A DNA stretch of 5,888 nt, taken from the NCBI GenBank assembly GCA_019752915.1, contig JAIELO010000069.1, positions 1 through 5,888 on the forward strand. Reading direction: 5' to 3'. Made by a program: the position numbers and the translations under genes. The number at the start of each line of letters is the position of its first letter. Position 1 is the stretch's first letter. The stretch is from Burkholderiaceae bacterium (GTDB lineage Bacteria; Pseudomonadota; Gammaproteobacteria; Burkholderiales; Burkholderiaceae_D). Shown one piece after another: positions 1 through 4,740 of this stretch. The notes below the pieces were generated by a model. It saw nothing but the letters and a program-made list of their open reading frames with translations, had not been told where the DNA came from and made no database searches.

Positions 1-44
1 CTCCGGACCTGGCGGTGACGGTGCATGGGACGCGCTGCCTTCAC
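1..44 (-). CDS. Possible start of the next gene (partial, runs off the left edge)
   Basis: A GTG at 44 overlaps the aminotransferase TGA as GTGA, the same style of overlap used twice in this cluster. The frame is open to the window edge, reading M/V-K-A-A-R-P-M-H-R-H-R-Q-V-R. An in-frame ATG at 26 with an upstream AAGG (41-38, 11 bases away) is the alternative start. Only 9 to 14 codons are visible, so the gene cannot be identified and may not be real. Confidence 0.3.
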   Translation of the reverse strand, partial: MKAARPMHRHRQVR

Positions 45-1153
45 GCCCGGGCCAGCACGTCAACGATCATGGCCTGCTGCTCCGGCTGCAGGCCGGGATA
101 GATAGGCAGGCACAGGATGCGCTGGGCGATATGGCTCGCCACGGGGAGATTGTCGGCATGGGCCGAGGCAATCCCGCGGTACATGGGGAATTCCGAAATG
201 AGCGGGTAGAAATAGCGCCGCGCAAAAATCTGTTGCTCACGCAGGCGCTGGTAGATGGCGTCGCGCGAGCAGGGATAGTGATCCTCGATCAGGATCGGAA
301 AATACGAATAATTGGGCTGGCCGGCATGGCCGGTTTCGACGCAGCGGATGCCCGGGATGTTCTGCAAGAGCTGGCGGTAACGCGTATCGATGGCCTGGCG
401 CTGCGCCAGCGCGTCATCGATGTTCTGCAATTGCAGCAGACCGAAGGCGGCATTGATTTCGCTCATCTTGGCGTTGATGCCCGGTGCGACCACCGTCACT
501 TCATCGACAAAACCGAAATTTTTCAGGCGGTCGATGCGCAGCTTGGTCTTGGCATCCGGGCTGATGATGGCGCCGCCCTCGAAGGTATTGAACACTTTGG
601 TGGCATGGAAGCTGAGCACCGAGAGGTCGCCGAAGCGCAGCAGGCTACCGCCCTGGTGGCGCACCGCGAAGGCATGCGCCGCGTCATAGATAACGCGCAG
701 ATTATAGTTGTCGGCAATGCGCTGGATTGCGTCGACGTCGCAGGGTGTGCCGTAGCAGTGCACCGGCATGATGGCCGTGGTTTGCGGGGTGATGGCCGCT
801 TCGATGCGCGCCGGATCCATATTCAGGGTGTGCGGATCGATATCGACGAACACCGGCTTGATGCCGTTCCACAGCAGCGAATGGGCGGTCGCGACAAACG
901 AATACGGGGTGGTGATGACCTCGCCGGTGATGCGCAGTGCCTGCAGCGCCGTGACCAGTGCCAGCGTGCCGTTGCTGAACAGGGAGATATGCTCGACGCC
1001 CAGATACTCGCACAGTTTGGCTTCGAGTTGCTGGTGAAACGGGCCGCCATTGGTCAGCACCCGGCTGTCCCAGATCTGCTGCAAATAGGGGATGAAGTCT
1101 TCCAGCGGCGGTAGCGCGGGCTGGGTAATGTAAATTTCTTTTTTTGTGCTCAT
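41..1153 (-). CDS. DegT/DnrJ/EryC1-family PLP sugar aminotransferase, VioA-like (NDP-4-keto-6-deoxyhexose 4-aminotransferase)
   Basis: A complete 370-residue fold-type I aminotransferase. It should transfer an amino group, usually from glutamate, to the 4-keto carbon of an NDP-4-keto-6-deoxyhexose. Visible landmarks are PPLEDFIPYLQQIW and LTNGGPF at the N-terminus (substrate-site region), TTPYSFVATA (81-90), Asp157 in YDAAHAFA (pairs with the PLP ring nitrogen), and the Schiff-base Lys186 in SFHATKVFNTFEGGA. That form, unlike the SFYPTKN of 3-aminotransferases such as FdtB or DesV, is what I recall for VioA, which makes dTDP-4-amino-4,6-dideoxyglucose. ATG 1153 is chosen because the -10 of a good promoter lies at 1228-1223, placing ATG 1219 at or before the transcript start, and because the extra 22 residues are not family-like. 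It follows the GNAT gene by 177 nt. Unlike RfbH it keeps the active Lys, so it is a true transaminase. C4 specificity and the dTDP carrier are inferred. Confidence 0.92.
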   Translation of the reverse strand: MSTKKEIYITQPALPPLEDFIPYLQQIWDSRVLTNGGPFHQQLEAKLCEYLGVEHISLFSNGTLALVTALQALRITGEVITTPYSFVATAHSLLWNGIKPVFVDIDPHTLNMDPARIEAAITPQTTAIMPVHCYGTPCDVDAIQRIADNYNLRVIYDAAHAFAVRHQGGSLLRFGDLSVLSFHATKVFNTFEGGAIISPDAKTKLRIDRLKNFGFVDEVTVVAPGINAKMSEINAAFGLLQLQNIDDALAQRQAIDTRYRQLLQNIPGIRCVETGHAGQPNYSYFPILIEDHYPCSRDAIYQRLREQQIFARRYFYPLISEFPMYRGIASAHADNLPVASHIAQRILCLPIYPGLQPEQQAMIVDVLARA

Positions 1154-1162
1154 TGCGCTTGA

Positions 1163-1166
1163 TCCC
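1163..1166 (-). promoter_or_regulatory. Possible Shine-Dalgarno GGGA for the aminotransferase gene
   Basis: GGGA lies nine bases upstream of ATG 1153. The spacing is slightly long but usable. No comparable purine-rich site precedes the alternative ATG 1219. Confidence 0.4.
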
Positions 1167-1222
1167 GAACCACGTTGCAGGCCATCTGCCATACCGATGC
1201 TGGCGCGTCTTGCCTTCATGCA

Positions 1223-1251
1223 AATTTACGCGGCCACTACTGGACTGTCAA
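1223..1251 (-). promoter_or_regulatory. Strong putative sigma70 promoter for the aminotransferase gene
   Basis: On the minus strand a perfect TTGACA (1251-1246) is followed after exactly 17 bases by TAAATT (1228-1223, four of six bases of the -10 consensus) in a locally A/T-rich patch. The transcript would start near 1216, so an ATG at 1219 could not be used. The leader to ATG 1153 would be about 63 nt. Just upstream of the -35, TCATG-C-CATGA (1266-1256) is a short perfect inverted repeat that might be an operator, though it is too short to claim. Confidence 0.65.
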
Positions 1252-1299
1252 CGTATCATGGCATGAACGCTGCGCGGGCAAATGGCCGAACAGGCGGGG

Positions 1300-1331
1300 A
1301 AAAGCCGGTCAGTGCCTAGTCCAGGCCGGCT
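1300..1331 (-). terminator. Candidate intrinsic terminator after the GNAT gene
   Basis: Starting with the last base of the GNAT stop codon, AGCCGG (1331-1326) can pair with CCGGCT (1308-1303), and the run TTTT occupies 1303-1300. The 17-base loop can form an inner GCCT/AGGC stem. The U-run is short and followed by CCCC, so termination may be partial. Its position, between a gene end and a new promoter, fits a transcription-unit boundary. Confidence 0.5.
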
Positions 1332-1894
1332 CAGATATTCCAGTAATTATTCTGGGCCAGTTTTTCCAGATAATCGTCGCGGGTCACGCCCACGATGACT
1401 TTGTCGTGGTACTGGCCATCGCGGAAGTGCCAGTTGCGCCGGACCCCCTCGTGTTTCCAGCCGCCTTTTTCGATATAAAACTTAATCGAGCGTTCGTTGT
1501 AGGCGATCATGTCGCCGTCGAGGCGGTTCAGTCCCAGTTCCATGAAGGCGTAGCGCATGATGGCGAACAGGGCATCGAGTGCATAGCCTTTGCCGCGGAT
1601 ATCTTCGCGACCGATCATCATGCCGTGGAAGGCAGTTTTATTTTTCCAGTCGATGTCGATGAGATTGGCCGTGCCGATCAACCCGTGTTCCTCGGTGTCG
1701 ATGCAAAACACATGGTCGGTCAGGTTGTTATCTTTGCGGCTGCGGATCCAGTCGTCGGTCGAGCGTTGCGAGAACGGGAAATGCCAGCCTCCCAGCATCT
1801 TCCAGATTTCCGGATCATTGCTCCACTGATGTAATAGCGGGGCGTCACTCTCTGCTGGTGCCCGCAAGGTCACGGTTTTTCCGTTGATATTCAT
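1331..1894 (-). CDS. GNAT-family N-acetyltransferase (RimJ/RimL-like), probably acylating an amino sugar
   Basis: A complete 187-residue single-domain GNAT protein of the Acetyltransf_3 type. Motif A, which binds the acetyl-CoA pyrophosphate, is GREDIRGKGYALDAL (Arg100-Gly101-Lys102-Gly103-Tyr104-Ala105). Motif B is YNERSIKFYIEKGGW starting at Tyr132, with Tyr140 in the usual position near the acid/base residue. The family transfers acetyl groups to protein N-termini, antibiotics or sugar amines. GNAT enzymes such as WecD and PseH N-acetylate 4-amino-deoxyhexose nucleotides, and an aminotransferase gene of that pathway follows directly downstream, so a sugar-nucleotide amine is the likeliest acceptor. 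The start is supported by a good GGAG. Codon choice looks somewhat more A/T-rich than in neighbouring genes (Lys, Asn and Asp are frequent), perhaps a different origin. Protein or drug acetylation cannot be excluded. Confidence 0.88.
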   Translation of the reverse strand: MNINGKTVTLRAPAESDAPLLHQWSNDPEIWKMLGGWHFPFSQRSTDDWIRSRKDNNLTDHVFCIDTEEHGLIGTANLIDIDWKNKTAFHGMMIGREDIRGKGYALDALFAIMRYAFMELGLNRLDGDMIAYNERSIKFYIEKGGWKHEGVRRNWHFRDGQYHDKVIVGVTRDDYLEKLAQNNYWNI

Positions 1895-1900
1895 CGCTGT

Positions 1901-1904
1901 CTCC
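1901..1904 (-). promoter_or_regulatory. Shine-Dalgarno GGAG for the GNAT gene
   Basis: GGAG lies six bases upstream of ATG 1894, an ideal spacing, and fixes the start of the acetyltransferase. Confidence 0.7.
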
Positions 1905-1945
1905 GCTGGTTAGAGTGCCCGGGTGGATGCCATCAGGGCTGCCCG

Positions 1946-1974
1946 ATCATGCTTGAAGCAAAGGCCTGCGTCAA
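1946..1974 (-). promoter_or_regulatory. Putative sigma70 promoter for the GNAT gene
   Basis: On the minus strand TTGACG (1974-1969, five of six bases of the -35 consensus) is followed after exactly 17 bases by CATGAT (1951-1946, four of six of the -10 consensus). A transcript would start near 1939, leaving a leader of about 45 nt before ATG 1894. It sits between the five-gene operon and the acetyltransferase gene, which suggests independent transcription of the latter. Confidence 0.5.
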
Positions 1975-1985
1975 GATCAAGCCGT

Positions 1986-2001
1986 GGCGCAGGTGCGCGC
2001 C
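1986..2001 (-). other. GC-rich hairpin just after the SDR stop; weak terminator candidate
   Basis: Read on the minus strand, GGCGC (2001-1997) pairs with GCGCC (1990-1986) around the six-base loop GCACCT, two bases after the reductase stop codon. No proper U-run follows; the next bases are ACGGCTTGATCTT. It could attenuate transcription or protect the 3' end of the operon mRNA, but it is not a convincing intrinsic terminator. Confidence 0.35.
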
Positions 2002-2003
2002 GT

Positions 2004-2903
2004 TCAGCTATGGTGGAAGCGTGCCAGCCCCTCGGCCAGACTGACGCGCGGCTGCCATCCGGGCAGTCGCGGGTAGCTGTTCCACGGCACCATCACTTCG
2101 CGCGGACGGTAGGGGCGGCCCCCCCACTCGATTGCCAGCGGCAGGCCGCTCACCTGACTGTACAGACCGGCCAGCTGGCGCAGCGAGAGCGGGCTGCCGC
2201 TGGCAATCCCGAACTCTGCCATGGGGGCGTGCTGGGCACCGTCGACCAGTTGCTGCCATGCACACAGATAGGCATCGAGCACGTCATCGATGTACACCAG
2301 ATCGATTAATTGTTCGCCGGGGGACATGGCGAGCCGGCTGCCCTCGAGGCTGGTGCGCTTGAGCAAGTTGAGCAATTTAGGCCGGGTATCGCCGGGGCCA
2401 TAGGTATCGAATAGCTTCAGTGTTGCGACGCGTAGCCCGTGACAGGCGCTGTAATACTGCAGCAGCGCGGTGGCCGCGCTTTTGGTGGCAGCGTACAGGC
2501 AGACCGGGTTGTGCGCACCATTTTCATAGTGTTCCCAGGCGGTACCGGTATTGAGCAGTAGCCGCACCTCGCACTGGGCCATCGCTTCAGCCAGCTGGGT
2601 GGTAAAGAGCAGGTTGGACTGTATCAGGCGTTCGACATCCGCCACCTGATGCTGGGCCAGAAACAGCGACGCGAGGTGGAATACCGCCTGCGGTGCGGCA
2701 CGGCGCATGATCTCGACCAATTGTGCGCTACTGCCATCGTGGCGATGCCAGTGCAGCTGCGGACCTTGCGCCGGCAAGGCTTCCGTGGCCGAGTCGGGAC
2801 GCAGTAGCAGGTGCACTTCCCAGCCCTGCTCCAGCAGTCGCTGCGCCAGTCGGGAACCGATAAAACCGCTGGCGCCGGTCACTAGGGCACAACGGCCGCT
2901 CAT
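2004..2903 (-). CDS. SDR-family NAD(P)-dependent 4-ketoreductase, RfbJ/AscF-like
   Basis: An extended short-chain dehydrogenase/reductase of 299 residues. It has the nucleotide-binding TGASGFIG (9-16), Thr residues at 119 and 121 near the usual Ser/Thr position, and the catalytic pair Tyr137 and Lys141 (YAATK). The C-terminal half shares a pattern with CDP-abequose synthase RfbJ as I remember it: YGPGD followed by K, a GEQ..D...DDV.DAYL stretch, and a final GW.P motif. This favours a reductase acting on the 4-keto group of a CDP-3,6-dideoxyhexulose over an RmlD- or GalE-type enzyme. After E1 and a C5 epimerase, such a reduction would yield CDP-ascarylose or an isomer. ATG 2903 overlaps the epimerase stop (ATGA) and has a GGAG five bases upstream. 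It is the last gene of the five-gene operon; 109 nt follow before the next gene. Family certain, stereochemistry unknown. Confidence 0.88.
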   Translation of the reverse strand: MSGRCALVTGASGFIGSRLAQRLLEQGWEVHLLLRPDSATEALPAQGPQLHWHRHDGSSAQLVEIMRRAAPQAVFHLASLFLAQHQVADVERLIQSNLLFTTQLAEAMAQCEVRLLLNTGTAWEHYENGAHNPVCLYAATKSAATALLQYYSACHGLRVATLKLFDTYGPGDTRPKLLNLLKRTSLEGSRLAMSPGEQLIDLVYIDDVLDAYLCAWQQLVDGAQHAPMAEFGIASGSPLSLRQLAGLYSQVSGLPLAIEWGGRPYRPREVMVPWNSYPRLPGWQPRVSLAEGLARFHHS

Positions 2904-3454
2904 GGCTGCTCCGCAAAAACAAACGGCGAATCGAATTGCGCCAGGGTGGCAAAGCCCTGATCGCGCTCCGACAGCAGAGGCGCGTCGAGTGGCCAGGCAA
3001 TGCCGGCCGAGTCCCAGCGGATGCCGCTGTCATGTTGCGGCGCATAGGCACTGGTGACCTTGTACTGCATGACGGCACTCTCGCCCAGCGTGCAGAAGCC
3101 ATGAGCGAGTCCGGCCGGCAGGTAGAGCATATGGCCGTTGCTGGCGCTCAATTCCAGCGTCAGGTGCTGGCCGTAGGTGGGCGAACCGCGCCGCAAGTCG
3201 AGTGCCACATCCTGCACCGCGCCATGCACGCAGTACACCAGCTTATCGTGGCCATGGGGCGGCAACTGGAAATGCAGGCCACGCAGCACATTGCGGTGCG
3301 AGAGTGAATGGTATTCCTCGGCAAACTCGGTGGCCATGCCGTGCTGCCGGAACAGGTCGGCGCGGAAGGTCTTGATAAAGCTGCCGCGGGCATCGCTGCG
3401 CAGCTCGGGGATCAGGTGCAGAACGCCGGGGATGGCGGTGGTCAGAATACGCAT
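2900..3454 (-). CDS. rfbC: RmlC/RfbC-family sugar-nucleotide epimerase, probably the C5 epimerase of a CDP-3,6-dideoxyhexose pathway (AscE-like)
   Basis: A cupin epimerase of 184 residues, the normal family length. Motifs in order are DARGSFIKTF (21-30), NVLRGLHFQLPP with His61, the DLRRGSPTYG segment, LPAGLAHGF with His118, and MQYKVTSAYAP with Tyr131; Asp165 lies in LSERDQG. His61, Tyr131 and Asp165 align with His63, Tyr133 and Asp170 of Salmonella RmlC, so it should be active. Classical RmlC epimerises C3 and C5 of dTDP-4-keto-6-deoxyglucose, but no rhamnose genes (rmlA, rmlB, rmlD) are visible. The flanking E1 gene removes the C3 hydroxyl, after which only C5 is a meaningful target, which is the AscE reaction of ascarylose synthesis. 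The start at ATG 3454 matches the family N-terminus (MRILTTAIPGVLHL). It lies 11 nt after the previous stop, with no clear Shine-Dalgarno. The stop overlaps the next start as ATGA. Family certain; substrate inferred. Confidence 0.9.
   Translation of the reverse strand: MRILTTAIPGVLHLIPELRSDARGSFIKTFRADLFRQHGMATEFAEEYHSLSHRNVLRGLHFQLPPHGHDKLVYCVHGAVQDVALDLRRGSPTYGQHLTLELSASNGHMLYLPAGLAHGFCTLGESAVMQYKVTSAYAPQHDSGIRWDSAGIAWPLDAPLLSERDQGFATLAQFDSPFVFAEQP
2909..2912 (-). promoter_or_regulatory. Shine-Dalgarno GGAG for the SDR reductase gene
   Basis: GGAG lies in the last codons of the epimerase gene, five bases before ATG 2903. It supports that start and lets the reductase be initiated de novo as well as by coupling through the ATGA overlap. 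Confidence 0.65.
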
Positions 3455-3465
3455 AGTGGGCCGGT

Positions 3466-4227
3466 TTAAGTGGGAGCGAAGCGGGCGTCGAGCAGCACGG
3501 TGGGCGTTGAAATGACCTTGTCGGCACCCCACGCTGCGATGTGGCGGGCCAGCAGCAGGGCTTGCAGGCGTTCACAGCAGAATGCCATGCTGCGTGCCAG
3601 ATGGCCCTGACGGTGCAGGTAGTGGTGACGGTAATGACGGGCCATAACCAGTTCCAGGTCGTGGGCAATGGCGATCAGCCAGGGGACTGGCAGATAGGCG
3701 ACGGTCGGACAGGGAATGAACACATTGCCGCTGAGGAAGTCACTGGCTTCCTGATCGGTAATCACGCCGCAATCGATGGCATCGCCAAAGTACAGCAGCA
3801 GGTCGCGCGTCACGGCGACGGCATTGTATTGTTGCAGCACACTGCCGGGGAAGACCGTGGCGATCGGCACGATCGGGGTCTGGCCATCACCGATGAAATG
3901 TTCGAGGCTGACCCGCGAGAAATCACTCGGATGGGCCCAGTAGTTGAAGCCGCGCAGGTGGCCGAAGGGCTGGGTCAGGGCAAAGCGGCGGTAGTGGCAC
4001 ACCCCGACAAAGCCTTCTGCGCCGCTCGCTTCGAGCATGCGCCGGATCTGGAATAGCGCCAGATATTCGCCAAGGTGGCGGTTGCTGCTGGCGCGCTCGG
4101 GTGACAACAGCTGGCTCATGGCCAGGCCGGTGTCGGGCACATAGTCGCCCGAGCCCAGCATGGTAATGAATTCCGGGATGCTCCAGGCGAAAGGCGCGTG
4201 CGCGATGCAGTAGTACAGAGGTTTCAT
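3466..4227 (-). CDS. DUF4422-like protein, putative glycosyltransferase
   Basis: A 253-residue soluble protein without signal peptide or obvious membrane helix. It has the signatures I associate with DUF4422: an early NRHLGEYLALFQIRRM helix (49-64), followed by FVGVCHYRRF (73-82, the conserved CHYRR motif), and near the C-terminus RSMAFCCERLQALLL (212-226), like the family's R..GF..ER pattern. DUF4422 proteins recur in capsule, O-antigen and exopolysaccharide loci and are usually annotated as glycosyltransferases, with little direct biochemistry known to me. The open frame runs on upstream inside the previous gene, but ATG 4227 gives a family-like N-terminus (MKPLYYCIAH) and forms an ATGA overlap with the methyltransferase-like gene. 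Such coupling suggests the two proteins are made in equal amounts and may act on the same glycan. I infer that it transfers the dideoxyhexose, or a neighbouring sugar, to the growing chain. Confidence 0.7.
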   Translation of the reverse strand: MKPLYYCIAHAPFAWSIPEFITMLGSGDYVPDTGLAMSQLLSPERASSNRHLGEYLALFQIRRMLEASGAEGFVGVCHYRRFALTQPFGHLRGFNYWAHPSDFSRVSLEHFIGDGQTPIVPIATVFPGSVLQQYNAVAVTRDLLLYFGDAIDCGVITDQEASDFLSGNVFIPCPTVAYLPVPWLIAIAHDLELVMARHYRHHYLHRQGHLARSMAFCCERLQALLLARHIAAWGADKVISTPTVLLDARFAPT

Positions 4228-4736
4228 CCGGCGGGCATAGCCTTGATTAGATAGTGGTCGGGCGCGGCGCCCACGCCCGGGCTGAATTCGAAGCTGTTGC
4301 TCAGGCGGAAGCCGGCCTCGGCAAACAGCTGGTTCAGCGCCGCCAGTTCGTCGCCGGGATCGGGCACGCAGACCAGCAGGCAGGCATCGTACTGGATCAC
4401 GGCGCGGATCGCCGCCAGCACCTGTGCGGGCTGTTGCAAGTCGGCCAGTGTCAGGTCGAATAGCCAGCCATCGGCCCATTGCAGGTGGCGGAACAGCGAG
4501 GCATCGGCCTGATCGAGCGCGACCTGAATCACGCGATCGGCAAAGCGCAGTGCGCGCCGTGCCGCGGCGGGATCGGACTCGACCACGACGAAGGAGGTGG
4601 TCGGGTAAATGCTGTGATAGTGGCGCGCCAGCGCACCGTCACCGGCACCGACCTGTACCAGCAGGCGCGCGTTGGGCGGCAGCGTGTTGGCGATTGCCTC
4701 CATGCGCGCGCGGGCGTAGGTCGCGGCGGGCTGCAT
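4224..4736 (-). CDS. Short, divergent class I SAM-dependent methyltransferase-like protein (170 aa)
   Basis: A Rossmann-type protein with a recognisable SAM-binding motif I (LLVQVGAGDGALA, residues 25-37) and an acidic motif II residue (Glu53 in FVVVESDP). The stretch FADRVIQVALD resembles the ADRVI...GD segment of methyltransferases found in glycan clusters. Where those usually carry a DVLEHL-like motif, this protein reads FDLTLADLQQP, so the customary Glu-His pair is absent. At 170 residues it is little more than a bare Rossmann domain. I chose ATG 4736, 4 nt after the rfbH stop, over an in-frame TTG at 4760 inside rfbH; neither has a convincing Shine-Dalgarno, so translation is probably coupled to rfbH. 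Its TGA overlaps the next ATG (ATGA, 4227-4224). Possible roles are O- or N-methylation of the dideoxyhexose or glycan, or a non-catalytic partner of the next protein. The fold is fairly sure, the activity not. Confidence 0.75.
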   Translation of the reverse strand: MQPAATYARARMEAIANTLPPNARLLVQVGAGDGALARHYHSIYPTTSFVVVESDPAAARRALRFADRVIQVALDQADASLFRHLQWADGWLFDLTLADLQQPAQVLAAIRAVIQYDACLLVCVPDPGDELAALNQLFAEAGFRLSNSFEFSPGVGAAPDHYLIKAMPAG

Positions 4737-4740
4737 GGTC

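Noticed and set aside
131..1114. Long open frame of 327 codons on the plus strand
   Set aside because: It lies entirely antisense to the aminotransferase gene, whose motifs are unmistakable. Its translation is low in complexity and rich in Arg, Asp, Gly and Ile with no family motif, as expected for the opposite strand of a G+C-rich gene.
1175..1834. Plus-strand open frame of 219 codons
   Set aside because: Antisense shadow of the GNAT gene; no recognisable motif, and no support for a start.
2900..3454. Reading the epimerase as part of a dTDP-L-rhamnose operon
   Set aside because: No rmlA, rmlB or rmlD is visible beside it, and the coupled SDR has a GASGFIG, RfbJ-like pattern rather than that of RmlD. 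Not fully excluded, since the genome may hold those genes elsewhere.
3455..3532. N-terminal extension of the epimerase frame up to 3532
   Set aside because: It overlaps the end of the DUF4422 gene and reads as Arg/His-rich non-family sequence; RmlC proteins start at MRIL-like residues, matching ATG 3454.
4228..4479. N-terminal extension of the DUF4422 frame up to 4479
   Set aside because: The extra 84 residues are Arg/Gly/Pro-rich, lie inside the methyltransferase-like gene in another frame, and resemble nothing in the family. ATG 4227 gives a natural N-terminus and an ATGA overlap.
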